Assembly: GCA_947305245.1 (NCBI GenBank)
Contig: CAMZDG010000007.1
Coordinates: forward strand, 1-64,000
Direction of reading: 5' to 3'
DNA from: an uncultured Lachnospiraceae bacterium
GTDB lineage: Bacteria; Bacillota; Clostridia; Lachnospirales; Lachnospiraceae
DNA: 64,000 bases
The first letter of the stretch is position 1; every line of letters starts with the position of its first letter. Below, piece by piece: positions 50,506-58,879 of the stretch. The notes beneath the pieces are model-generated. The model was given only the letters and a program-made list of their open reading frames with translations. It made no database searches and was not told where the DNA came from. The position numbers were made by a program, and so were the translations under genes.

Positions 50506-52193
50506 ACGGTATGTTTTTCAAAAGCATCTTAATTGCTGATGTACAGAGGCATACTGCCCGTTTTATATCTTTTGAAAAGGGGCTAAATGTTATAACCAGC
50601 ACTGAGAACCACGTAGGAAAATCCTCTGTGATTAAATCTTTATATGACACACTTGGCGCAGAGGTTCATTTTGATGCGCGCTGGGATAAGGATACTAAGC
50701 TCACGGCTGTAACTATCGATGTTGACGGTACAGAATATCGAGTCATTCGGTTTATAAAGAAGTTTGCCATTTTAAAGGGAATGGAGCTTGTACTTTTGAG
50801 TGATTCCGTGACGAGGCAACTGGCACCAAAACTGGCAGAAATATTTGGCTTCTCTGTATATTTAGCAGAGAAGGATGGCAACAAGAAAGTTGTTCAGGCT
50901 CCACCAGCATTCACTTTTATGCCTTATTATATCGATCAGGATAAAGGTTGGAGTGAACTATATAACAGTTTTGAACATATGGCTCAATTTGCAAAGCCCG
51001 AAAGAGCGAAAGCGCTTTATTTTCATCTAGGCATTTATACAAAGCAGCGAAGTGATCTTCAAGCGAAAAAGGATCGTCTCAGAGACCAAATTAAGGAGTT
51101 GCAAGAGGCAGAACAGAGACTAGCCATAACCGTTAAGGCATTGACGGAGGAGATAAATAATATCATTCCCGCTGATAATGAAGAAGAATTAGAGAAACAT
51201 CTTACCACGCCAAAACAAAAGATCGAAGAATTAGTTCGGGAGATAGGACATGTAAGAAATAAATTACAAGAGCTTAGCACATCTCTGCAGCAGCATGAAA
51301 ATCAACTTGATATTATCAAACAGTTTCAGAAAATCCAAATCTCGGGTGAGGCGGAGAAGAAGGCAAGGCATGTTTGTCCGCAATGTGGATATGAATTTGA
51401 TGAAGAACTTTATGATTTGGTAAGAAGCAATTATAATCAATCAAACGCAGAGTACCTTCGTGCCCAGATTGAGTTGATCGTCAACCATATTAAAGATGAG
51501 CTAACATTAGAAGAAGACCGATATGTAGCCCTAATGGCAAAACTGAAAGAGCAGGAAAAAGTATACGACGAATCTCAGGATGCCTATGATGCGTATCTTC
51601 GCCACAGGGGATTAAAAGACATGGTTCGAAAGTATTCCCTTGAACTTGCCGAGAATCGCATTAAACAGGGCGATTGTGAAGGTGAAATTAAAAGTATAAA
51701 TAAGGAACTTCTAAAAGTACCCGATAAGAAAGAAATAGAACAGGCTTATATAAATTTTGTAAAGCAAAACATCATTGCGCTCAGTGCATGGACGCAAGAG
51801 TACGACGGAAAAATTAAACTTTTAAAAGCTCTGAATGCGCAAGGCTCCTTGCTTCCGAAAATAATATTATCCCAGTACAATGCTTTGTATCAGACAATGG
51901 CAGGTATGAATAGTTCCGTAATCCGGTTTCCGTTTGTAGTGGATTCTCCCCGAGAAAAAGAATCCAGCTTCAATAGTAGTAAGGATATCTTAAACATGAT
52001 AACGAGGATTACATCCTTGCCACAGATTATTTTGGCAACCGTGGACTATGATGCATTTGACATTGATGACGGCGGGAAAGTGAACAAAATTTATTTAGAT
52101 ACACAGTTTTGTGTCTTGAATGAGGCAACATTTCAGGAAAGAGCAGAGGAAATTGAGGGACTTTATCGTCTCGTGACAAGTGAGACAAAGTAA
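50502..52193 (+). CDS. SMC/Rad50-like ATPase with zinc hook (Lamassu LmuB-like)
   Basis: The 563-residue protein has a Walker A variant in STENHVGKSSVIKSL (residues 33-46), two coiled-coil arms, a zinc-hook-like CPQC (residues 292-295, CPQCGYEF), and a C-terminal head with FPFVVDSPREKESS, the aspartate-serine-proline motif seen at Walker B in RecF/Rad50-like defence ATPases. The Walker A has N-H-V where G-x-G is common. The arms are short compared with chromosomal SMC. It overlaps the nuclease gene upstream and the small gene downstream. Confidence 0.82.
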   Translation: MNGMFFKSILIADVQRHTARFISFEKGLNVITSTENHVGKSSVIKSLYDTLGAEVHFDARWDKDTKLTAVTIDVDGTEYRVIRFIKKFAILKGMELVLLSDSVTRQLAPKLAEIFGFSVYLAEKDGNKKVVQAPPAFTFMPYYIDQDKGWSELYNSFEHMAQFAKPERAKALYFHLGIYTKQRSDLQAKKDRLRDQIKELQEAEQRLAITVKALTEEINNIIPADNEEELEKHLTTPKQKIEELVREIGHVRNKLQELSTSLQQHENQLDIIKQFQKIQISGEAEKKARHVCPQCGYEFDEELYDLVRSNYNQSNAEYLRAQIELIVNHIKDELTLEEDRYVALMAKLKEQEKVYDESQDAYDAYLRHRGLKDMVRKYSLELAENRIKQGDCEGEIKSINKELLKVPDKKEIEQAYINFVKQNIIALSAWTQEYDGKIKLLKALNAQGSLLPKIILSQYNALYQTMAGMNSSVIRFPFVVDSPREKESSFNSSKDILNMITRITSLPQIILATVDYDAFDIDDGGKVNKIYLDTQFCVLNEATFQERAEEIEGLYRLVTSETK

Positions 52194-52387
52194 TGATGAT
52201 TGATAATTATGCTGAGTATTACACGGTAAACGCTCTATCGGTTAACCAGACATCTGATATATGTTTGATGGATGGGTCAATCAAAAAGCAGAAAAGGGAT
52301 CCTAAGTTGTATTACAAAATAGACGGAATTGATATACAACAATTAAGTTTTACAAAATTAGAGAATTTGGTGAAGACTATGTACTAA
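52193..52387 (+). CDS. 64-residue third component of the nuclease/SMC operon
   Basis: The ATG overlaps the SMC stop by one base (TAATG), so it is translationally coupled. The product contains NYAEYYTVNALSVNQTSDIC and ends in FTKLENLVKTMY. It has no membrane segment and matches no family I know. It is far smaller than typical LmuC proteins. It could be a trimmed LmuC, a new subunit or an immunity factor. Confidence 0.65.
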   Translation: MMIDNYAEYYTVNALSVNQTSDICLMDGSIKKQKRDPKLYYKIDGIDIQQLSFTKLENLVKTMY

Positions 52388-52390
52388 CAG

Positions 52391-52449
52391 AACCAAAGTT
52401 CTTGAGGGTTTGCCAAAGTTTTTGGGGTACCCAAAGTTCTTGGGGGTTT
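52391..52449 (+). repeat. Three tandem 19-21 bp repeats at the island's capF junction
   Basis: The units are (A)CCAAAGTTCTTGAGGGTTT (52391-52411), CCAAAGTTTTTGGGGTAC (52412-52430) and CCAAAGTTCTTGGGGGTTT (52431-52449). The array ends exactly where the duplicated capF sequence begins. Confidence 0.8.
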
Positions 52450-52777
52450 TACCGAGCTGTTACACACGGAGGACTGCGGCCAGGTATCGATCAACATCAG
52501 CAAGCCTGGCATCACCAAAGGACAGCACTGGCACAACTCCAAGTGGGAGCTGTTTATCGTCGTTGCCGGCCATGGCCTGATCCAGGAGAGGAACACTAAC
52601 ACTGGAGAGATGGTTGAGTTCGAGGTTTCGGGAGAGAAGATCGAAGCGATCCACATGATCCCCGGATGGACACACAACATTATTAATTTGTCGGAGACGG
52701 AAGATCTGGTGACGGTGATGACATGCAACGAGGTGTTTGATCCAAAGAGACCGGATACTTTTAGGGAGATCGTGTAG
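52448..52777 (+). pseudogene. Duplicated 3' end of capF (cupin part)
   Basis: From ACC 52451 to TAG 52777 the 327 bp align without gaps with 47518-47844 of capF. The central 240 bp are identical or almost so; differences gather at both ends. The frame is open for 109 residues, but there is no start codon or ribosome site. The 3' end differs: TAG instead of TAA, then a different hairpin. This copy and the functional one form direct repeats around 47845-52450. Confidence 0.95.
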
Positions 52778-52783
52778 GCGTGG

Positions 52784-52807
52784 ACGGCCGGTGGCAGCAC
52801 CGGCCGT
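52784..52807 (+). repeat. Hairpin element, copy 1
   Basis: ACGGCCGGTG-GCAG-CACCGGCCGT is followed by AGCAAAGAGTGGAATGGTTGGAATGTTA-like sequence (to about 52834). The same element recurs at 54401 with a compensatory stem change. No T tract follows. Confidence 0.8.
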
Positions 52808-52834
52808 AGCAAAGAGTGGAATGGTTGGAATGTT

Positions 52835-53150
52835 ATGAATAAAGAACAGGTATTGATTTTTATAAGATGCTGTCGCATAATGGAACTGAGAGCTTAGATA
52901 AGTTTGGTTCCGAGGAGATTTTGTGAATGATAAGATCGATGGGAACAATTTGACATATCTAATACTAATACTGTAAATGTCGAGTGCAAAAAGCAGGAGC
53001 AGCTCAGAAAGCCTTCCGGTCCTTAGGAGAATTTGTGTATACACAAGGAATGTATTACAGGGATGGAAAATAATAAATATATCCAGTTTATTGGATGAAA
53101 TATAGAAATTGAGATATTGTCGTAAATTGGAGAGAATGTAGTTGTAGTTT
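52835..53150. other. Non-coding gap with no intact gene
   Basis: I see no frame with a ribosome site and reasonable length. A short open piece reading DFYKMLSHNGTESLDKFG (52857-52925) may be a gene remnant. The region is AT-rich and ends in a promoter for 53209. Confidence 0.4.
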
Positions 53151-53151
53151 A

Positions 53152-53180
53152 TTGCGTATTGGCGTGGCATGTATTATAAT
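53152..53180 (+). promoter_or_regulatory. Promoter of the two-TM gene at 53209
   Basis: TTGCGT (53152-53157), 17 bp, TATAAT (53175-53180); the leader is only about 20 nt. Confidence 0.8.
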
Positions 53181-53208
53181 GTCAATAAAAGAATGGAGTT
53201 GACATTAA

Positions 53209-54126
53209 ATGCGCGCACATAAAGATCCCAATTTAAGTTGGAGGTTTTGTAAGTATCTCCTAGCTATTCTAAATTTTATTGCATCGCTTGCATCCATAGC
53301 CGGGTTTATTTATTCTTTGATTTCTGAAACAAAAGAAAAAGCGTATTCCGTTTTATGGATTCTTGCAGGTGTCGTCTTTGTTTGTGGAGTGATAGCATGT
53401 ATTTTACTTATTCGGTCAGAAAAGTTTAGTGTTTTTGAACAAAGTAAAAAGTTTGCCTCTGGATTTCATGAAATACTGCATTGTCTGCGAGATCATAGCA
53501 AAGAGCTTGACGATTTGGCGAAGCGACATGAAAGAATGAATCGCGATGATTTCATTAGTAAAATCACCGCAGATTGTATTGATATAATGAATCGTTTATC
53601 GACTATACTAACTCAAACAACTGGTGTGCATGTCCGATCCTGCATAAAGCTTATGGATTTTGTAAAAAATGGAGAAAAAAATCCCAGGAATATAAATTTG
53701 ATTACATTTGCTCGTAGCGGAAAAGATGGATTAAACGCATGCTTAAAAGAACAGTCAAAGATAATAAAAGTATCTGAAAATACAGATTTTGAAAAGATTT
53801 ATTTCATTGATGAAGAATATGAAGAAGATAGAAAACATTACTTTTATTCAAAAGATCTGACTAAAGAGAACGAATATATTAATAGTGATCCCAAATGGCA
53901 AAAAAAGTATTGTACTACGATAGTAATGCCAATGCGATATTTGGTTGAATGCACTGAAGAAAAGGCAGTTTATGATATTGTTGGATTTCTGTGTGTTGAT
54001 TCTAAAACAAAGGGAGCATTTGAAAAGCAAAATATATACTTTACGATTGAATTCTTAAAGGGTATTTCGGATATAATGTATAGTTATCTAAATGCTTGTG
54101 TAACATATTATAAAGAATTATCTTAG
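53209..54126 (+). CDS. Two-TM protein with cytoplasmic GAF-like domain, unknown function
   Basis: The 305-residue protein has membrane segments at about 15-38 and 48-70, a helical region near 75-125 and a soluble C-terminal half. The end (TTIVMPMRYL, then DIVGFLCVDSKTKGAFEKQN, then a long helix) has the strand-helix pattern of a GAF domain. I know no family name. Its location in a defence island and its membrane anchor make a defence sensor or effector possible. A small basic protein follows 13 nt later. Confidence 0.6.
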   Translation: MRAHKDPNLSWRFCKYLLAILNFIASLASIAGFIYSLISETKEKAYSVLWILAGVVFVCGVIACILLIRSEKFSVFEQSKKFASGFHEILHCLRDHSKELDDLAKRHERMNRDDFISKITADCIDIMNRLSTILTQTTGVHVRSCIKLMDFVKNGEKNPRNINLITFARSGKDGLNACLKEQSKIIKVSENTDFEKIYFIDEEYEEDRKHYFYSKDLTKENEYINSDPKWQKKYCTTIVMPMRYLVECTEEKAVYDIVGFLCVDSKTKGAFEKQNIYFTIEFLKGISDIMYSYLNACVTYYKELS

Positions 54127-54139
54127 AGGGTAATACTAT

Positions 54140-54304
54140 ATGAAAATAATCATTAATTCAATGTTGAAGCAGATGAAGCGAGGATTTGCATATAAGAAAA
54201 GCATTAAGAAACAATTAGTTCATACGCAAAGTGATGTAAAGAATCCATATCCGAAATCAAAAGTCGTTTATCGTGCCCAAAATACTTTTCATAGCATTGA
54301 CTAG
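54140..54304 (+). CDS. 54-residue basic small protein
   Basis: ATG 54140 has GAGGG 9 nt upstream and lies 13 nt after the two-TM gene. The product is strongly basic: LKQMKRGFAYKKSIKKQ, then a polar tail ending in FHSID. There is no membrane segment. It could bind nucleic acid or its upstream partner. No family is recognised. Confidence 0.5.
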   Translation: MKIIINSMLKQMKRGFAYKKSIKKQLVHTQSDVKNPYPKSKVVYRAQNTFHSID

Positions 54305-54400
54305 AAGGTGTTGATACAACTAGAATTATTTGGGTCGATCATTAGGCTCCTATTAAAAGTATAAATCTTCGGGGAATCAAAGTATTAAATGGAGTAGAGG

Positions 54401-54425
54401 ACGGCTGGTGGGAAACACCAGCCGT
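54401..54425 (+). repeat. Hairpin element, copy 2
   Basis: ACGGCTGGTG-GGAAA-CACCAGCCGT is followed by AGCAAGGAATAAAATGATTGGAATGTTA. Compared with copy 1 (52784) the stem changes C:G to T:A on both arms, while the downstream 28 bases stay similar. Confidence 0.8.
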
Positions 54426-54538
54426 AGCAAGGAATAAAATGATTGGAATGTTACACAAATAACCAGCACGCTTGATTTTAATAACAATATCACATTATAA
54501 ACCTATGGATGCGTTCAGGGATTGGAGGAACATAAGAT

Positions 54539-55165
54539 ATGCTTTTTATGTTAGAAAACTTGCTTATAGGAATAATAAGTGGAATAATATCTGGTATTTT
54601 GGTTTCGCGTATTTTTTTGTTACAGGGAGAATATCAAAATCAGATAGCCTTTTTTGAATCTTTGTTAAATAAATTACGATATGCGAAAGTATCCTTAGAA
54701 ATGTGTCGCAAGATACTAGAATTGAAGTACGACACTCAAGAAACCGCTAAAAAAGAAACAATAGAGAACAAATATGCGTCGGTTAATCAATACTATGCCA
54801 TTCACGGTGACCAAGATTGGATTTCCGCTTCAGATACGATTAATGTAATTATCCAGCAGATGAATGAATACTTTGATCGCAATAAGAGCATTAAGATGGT
54901 AACGGGTAGTAGTGAGAAAGAATTAGAGGTCCTTTGTGACAATGCAAATTCAGTTTTGAATAAAATACAAAAAATGAAAGAATACAGCTTTTCAAATATC
55001 AATGAGAATATTGGGGAAATTGATACGATTGAAAAAAAGTACAAGGAATATAGTAAAGGGACGAACAGAAAACTTATGAGAATATTTTTTAAGGATAGAA
55101 TTGTCATTGGAATAATGTTGTTATTATTTATAGTTTTGATAAGTTATATTATTGTACGCTTGTAA
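54539..55165 (+). CDS. Coiled-coil protein with terminal membrane helices
   Basis: GGAGG lies 10 nt before ATG 54539. The 208-residue protein has one membrane helix at each end (about 6-26 and 186-205) and a charged helical middle of about 150 residues. This hairpin-like topology would place the coiled coil on one membrane face. Function unknown. The stop lies 46 nt before the DNA-binding-like gene. Confidence 0.6.
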   Translation: MLFMLENLLIGIISGIISGILVSRIFLLQGEYQNQIAFFESLLNKLRYAKVSLEMCRKILELKYDTQETAKKETIENKYASVNQYYAIHGDQDWISASDTINVIIQQMNEYFDRNKSIKMVTGSSEKELEVLCDNANSVLNKIQKMKEYSFSNINENIGEIDTIEKKYKEYSKGTNRKLMRIFFKDRIVIGIMLLLFIVLISYIIVRL

Positions 55166-55211
55166 CAATTCTTATCAGAATTTTAGTTATTTTGCACTTT
55201 GGAGAAGAACA

Positions 55212-55934
55212 TTGCCAAGACCCAAACGAAAACCAAATTACAACGGAACAAAGACCATGCAGGAACTCCTGAATGAAATCTGCAATTATTTTGGACCTTC
55301 TGTGGATGATCGTGAGAGGGAAGACATTGATCACGTGAAACTCCGCGGAGTGGCTGACCATTTTAACGTAACGCTGATTAAGGCGAGAAAGCTTCTGATC
55401 ACGGGCGGAAAGTACAGTACTTATCTGTCACGGGAAGTGCAGGAGATGTATGCAAGCGGAAAATCCATTCAGGAGATCATGCGGAAGACGGGACTGAAGA
55501 AGTCTTCCGTATATTCTTATCTGCCATACAATCATCTGGCTTACAACCTGCCTGACAGCAGCATTGAAGCGGAGAGGCAGAAGCAGTATCGCGTGAGGAA
55601 GCGGAACGCTTTGAGGTCTGACGATGAGAAGGAAGAAAAACTCTGGCAGGAGATGACTATGCTACAGGGGTGTCTTTTCAGTACCTGTAAGGGACTGGAT
55701 TTCACCTATCGGATCCGAGGAGGCGAAATGTTCGTGGACCGAAGGGAGAAGAGCATTACAAAGGCTTCGGTCATGGCGGCATATCGGAATGCCAGGCAGC
55801 TTGGAGGTGAGGTTACGGGGCCGAAGCAGCTGGGCGTGTTTGGTGCAAATTACATTTGGCCAATATTTTTGAAGATGGGGATTGTTTCTTTTACATATAA
55901 GAAACGGGATAAAAACGGTGTGTTTATGTTGTAA
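55212..55934 (+). CDS. DNA-binding-like protein with two helix-turn-helix segments
   Basis: TTG 55212 with GGAG 7 nt upstream gives PRPKRKPNYNGTKTMQELL, the usual opening of this Lachnospiraceae-type family. The 240-residue protein has two HTH-like parts: GVADHFNVTLIKARKLLITGG (about 48-70) and SIQEIMRKTGLKKSSVYSYLPY (about 82-105). A C-terminal domain with RIRGGEMFVDRREKSITKAS, then FGANYIWPIFLKMGI, follows; the latter resembles parts of small phage-type proteins. Likely a regulator. The interrupted paralogue lies at 48456. Confidence 0.65.
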   Translation: MPRPKRKPNYNGTKTMQELLNEICNYFGPSVDDREREDIDHVKLRGVADHFNVTLIKARKLLITGGKYSTYLSREVQEMYASGKSIQEIMRKTGLKKSSVYSYLPYNHLAYNLPDSSIEAERQKQYRVRKRNALRSDDEKEEKLWQEMTMLQGCLFSTCKGLDFTYRIRGGEMFVDRREKSITKASVMAAYRNARQLGGEVTGPKQLGVFGANYIWPIFLKMGIVSFTYKKRDKNGVFML

Positions 55935-56036
55935 TTCTTGTAAGAAACAGTATAATATAATTAGAGGATAAAGAACCTCTATACGCATAAGATGTGTTGC
56001 GTATGTGTTTTGTGTCACGAAAAATGGGGGAATGCT

Positions 56037-57080
56037 ATGTATAAACAAAGGGTTGAACTATATAGAGCATTAGAAAACGAGTTCAACAGTAAAATAATTG
56101 CCTATATCACTAGTGATAGACCTAATATGGGAGCGCAGATTGCGTCAGATGTTATAGATTTTTTTATTGATCACCTGGACAAAATCGGTCCGTGTGAAAG
56201 AATCTCTTTGTTCCTTTACACCAGAGGCGGAGATACTTCTGCGGCAAGAAATATTGTTAATCTTTTACGCATGTATGGAGATGAACTGCAAGTGATTGTC
56301 CCACATAAGGCACATAGTTCAGGGACGATAATAGCTCTAGGTGCGAATGAAATAGTCATGACAAAACAAGCTACGTTGGGACCGATAGATCCCAGTTTGA
56401 ATACTGACCTAAACCCGAGAGTGATTGATGGAAGGATTTTCCCTGTTAGCGTCGAAGCGGTAAAAGGATATCTTGAATTCGCGAAAGATGAGTTAGAAAT
56501 TAAGGATGCCAACGCACTGGCCAGTGTGTTTGAGAAATTAACTGATTTTGTTCATCCGTTAGTACTCGGAGAAGTATATCGCTCAAAAGCACAGATTCAA
56601 ATGATGGCGAGTAAGCTTCTTCAGAATCAAGTGAAGGATGAGGAACAATTAAAACGCATTATAGCATTTTTATGTAGCGAATCAGGAAGCCATGATTATA
56701 CAATCAATCGACGTGAAGCAAAATCGGAATTAGGGCTTAATATAATCAATCCTTCACCGCAACAATACGAAATAATCAAAGAAATTTATGATGACATAAA
56801 TGAAGAGCTGATGTTTAACTCTCCTTTTCAACTGGGAGAAATAAATGGAGCTTATGCGGTTAGAAGATGTTTATTGGAAAGTATTGAAGGGGGATCGGAT
56901 TATTTTTCAACGGAGGGGACTGTCGAGAGGGGTAAGATTGCGGATGGAAAGCTGGCAATTAGGAATCAGATTAATTTTGAAGGCTGGCGACACGATTTTT
57001 CGCTTAGTAGCAATGTAAAGATTGTTAAAGATGTGAATAAGGAGATTGAATATGAGCGTAGTGATGAATACCAGACCTAA
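56037..57080 (+). CDS. SDH-type (ClpP/SppA clan) serine protease-like protein
   Basis: ATG 56037 has GGGGGAA upstream; 347 residues. The ClpP-like crotonase fold is visible: ISLFLYTRGGDTSAARNIVNLLR, VIVPHKAHSSGTIIALGANEIVM with the nucleophile serine in HSSGT, and LGPIDPSLN. This matches the SDH_sah (serine dehydrogenase proteinase) family. No signal peptide or membrane helix. The last 29 bases overlap the Panacea gene, so the two are co-translated. Confidence 0.82.
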   Translation: MYKQRVELYRALENEFNSKIIAYITSDRPNMGAQIASDVIDFFIDHLDKIGPCERISLFLYTRGGDTSAARNIVNLLRMYGDELQVIVPHKAHSSGTIIALGANEIVMTKQATLGPIDPSLNTDLNPRVIDGRIFPVSVEAVKGYLEFAKDELEIKDANALASVFEKLTDFVHPLVLGEVYRSKAQIQMMASKLLQNQVKDEEQLKRIIAFLCSESGSHDYTINRREAKSELGLNIINPSPQQYEIIKEIYDDINEELMFNSPFQLGEINGAYAVRRCLLESIEGGSDYFSTEGTVERGKIADGKLAIRNQINFEGWRHDFSLSSNVKIVKDVNKEIEYERSDEYQT

Positions 57081-57648
57081 TTCTGCTTGCAATGTTTCAT
57101 ATAATGCTTTCGGAACATATACAACTTCTGCAATTCCTATTGATACCGAGAGATATATTGCACTTACGGAAAATGAAATGGCTGAAATAAACGAGGAAGA
57201 AGTAGGAAAGTATTCCGTGTTTGAGGTCGCTAATTGGTTCTTAAAAAAGGAACCGATGACGCATTTAAAAGTTCAGAAATTATGTTATTATGCTCAAGCA
57301 TGGACTTATGCGCTCAAGGGTTATAGATTAGAGGACACAGATTTTCAGGCATGGGTTCATGGACCAGTGTCTCCAGCATTGTGGGAAAGATTCAAGGCGT
57401 TCGGCTACGATACAATAAAGATTAAGGGAGAAATAAAGTTTTCTTTTGAAACGGGTGACATAAAATTGCTTGAAGATGTGTGGGATACTTATGGAGAAAA
57501 TACTGGGAGTGCGCTTGAAGCGTTGACACACAGAGAACTTCCTTGGATAGAAGCAAGAAGGGGATATGAAACAGATGAAAGATGTACGGTTGTGATTTCT
57601 CCTAAAACAATGGCGGCATATTATAAGTCTATTTATTCATGTGATTAA
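57052..57648 (+). CDS. Panacea-domain (DUF4065/SocA) antitoxin-like protein
   Basis: AAGGAG lies 7 nt before ATG 57052, within the end of the protease gene. After a variable N-terminus of about 55 residues, the Panacea domain runs VFEVANWFLKK, KVQKLCYYAQAWTYALKG, FQAWVHGPVSPALWERFK and ALEALTHRELPWIEAR. Panacea domains are known as versatile antitoxins that neutralise many unrelated toxins encoded beside them. The toxin here would be the next gene or the protease. Confidence 0.88.
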   Translation: MSVVMNTRPNSACNVSYNAFGTYTTSAIPIDTERYIALTENEMAEINEEEVGKYSVFEVANWFLKKEPMTHLKVQKLCYYAQAWTYALKGYRLEDTDFQAWVHGPVSPALWERFKAFGYDTIKIKGEIKFSFETGDIKLLEDVWDTYGENTGSALEALTHRELPWIEARRGYETDERCTVVISPKTMAAYYKSIYSCD

Positions 57649-57649
57649 A

Positions 57650-57973
57650 ATGGCAAAGTTAACGCAGAGTCAAAATAGAGAAGTTCCTTTTGAATTGTGT
57701 TTTAAGTATCCTTTGGAGAACGGATATACTTTTAAGGAACTTACACCGGAAAATATCAGACAATTTCAAACCTTTTTGAATAGAGTTTCTGGGATGACGG
57801 TAACAGAGGTCGATAAATCATATTCGCGAAAACCTGATAAGAATGATTCATTTAAAGGAATGCAAGTGTATCATTATGCAGTAACGGAGGTCTTCCGTCT
57901 TCATGTAGTGATTGAGGCTGGGTATTACAAAATAATAAGACTAGATCCAAAGCATAAAATTCATAAAAGTTAA
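57650..57973 (+). CDS. Small protein after Panacea; candidate toxin
   Basis: The gene starts at ATG 57650 or GTG 57641; either way it touches the Panacea stop. The product of about 107 residues has an N-terminal helix-rich part and a C-terminal beta stretch: MQVYHYAVTEVFRLHVVIEAG, then YKIIRLDPKHKIHK. The compact R-LH...DPKHK end recalls small RNase-type toxins but gives no family match. Confidence 0.55.
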   Translation: MAKLTQSQNREVPFELCFKYPLENGYTFKELTPENIRQFQTFLNRVSGMTVTEVDKSYSRKPDKNDSFKGMQVYHYAVTEVFRLHVVIEAGYYKIIRLDPKHKIHKS

Positions 57974-58030
57974 GTAGATGTTGGATTTAAAACATGGAGT
58001 TAGTGATTATATTTAAAAAGTATTAAATTT

Positions 58031-58069
58031 GGCCCGAAAGGCTTGCTGGGGCTTGACGGGCCTTCTTTA
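58031..58069 (+). terminator. Probable terminator of the protease/Panacea module
   Basis: GGCCCG (58031-58036) pairs with CGGGCC (58057-58062) and TTCTTT follows. Confidence 0.6.
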
Positions 58070-58122
58070 AAGGCGTATTATTCATATAGTTGAACAATTA
58101 CAATCAGATGGAGATGGAAGAG

Positions 58123-58494
58123 ATGACGATTAGCGAGAGGGTGTTTGACAGGCTGCGGCAGTTATCAATGACGCAGAAGGAATTTGCCAGGAGGACGGGA
58201 ATACTGGAAAGCACGATCAGCGAGTGGAAGAAGAACAAGACGAACCCGACGTCTGACAAGATTCTTGCGATCTGTAAGGCCCTGGACGTGTCACCGGAAT
58301 GGCTTTTGTCGGGAGTGGATCCGGCGGCAAGCAGGGGAAGGAATCAGAAGTATTACGTGATCGACATTGAAACGGAAACCGGAAGGCTCGTGAAGGAATT
58401 TAACAGGATGGACGGTTCGTACAGGGAAAGGATCCTAGGCTACGTCGACGCTTACGCAAACATCCTAAAGGAGATGGCGGCTAAAAGCGAGTGA
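58123..58494 (+). CDS. XRE-family regulator (phage-repressor-like)
   Basis: The protein of about 123 residues has a clear HTH (MTQKEFARRTGILESTISEW, residues about 16-35), the SPEWLLSG helix end and a short C-terminal oligomerisation tail. ATG 58123 has GGAG about 9 nt upstream; starts at 58108 or 58114 are possible. Composition is richer in GC than the preceding AT-rich genes. It probably regulates local genes. Confidence 0.82.
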   Translation: MTISERVFDRLRQLSMTQKEFARRTGILESTISEWKKNKTNPTSDKILAICKALDVSPEWLLSGVDPAASRGRNQKYYVIDIETETGRLVKEFNRMDGSYRERILGYVDAYANILKEMAAKSE

Positions 58495-58553
58495 TTAATT
58501 TAGCTCCCCCGTAAATCCATATAATTGAAATAATACAGAAAGAAAGGAATTGA

Positions 58554-58658
58554 CTGATTGGCAAGAAAGAAAAGAGTGTGGTGGAGGATGTGGAGCGTTC
58601 AAAGATCATTTTCCGCTTTGACGATAAGGACGAGTTCCTGGAGGAGATGAAGGCATAA
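58554..58658 (+). CDS. Possible 34-residue acidic peptide
   Basis: A frame opening CTG/ATT at 58554-58557 after AGAAAGGAA reads IGKKEKSVVEDVERSKIIFR, then FDDKDEFLEEMKA and stop. Codon use looks real and a terminator follows at once, but the start codon is non-standard. GTG 58578 is an alternative. Confidence 0.3.
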   Translation: MIGKKEKSVVEDVERSKIIFRFDDKDEFLEEMKA

Positions 58659-58674
58659 GCAATCGTTTAAAGGC

Positions 58675-58707
58675 AGCGGGCGGAGCAATTCGCCCGCTTT
58701 TTCTTTG
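58675..58707 (+). terminator. Intrinsic terminator
   Basis: AGCGGGCG (58675-58682) pairs with CGCCCGCT (58691-58698); TTTTTCTTT follows. Confidence 0.9.
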
Positions 58708-58879
58708 TCGTGTAATGATCTGCCTTGCTGCTTGGAAATGCGCGATTTATGTGTGCTCATGTTTCTTTGCATGAAGCATTTTTTTATGAAATAATGGCAA
58801 TTTATAAAGTGCTATCAAAAATATTGCATGTTATCAAGCAATATGATAATATAAAATAAAAATGATAGAAGGTGATTTC

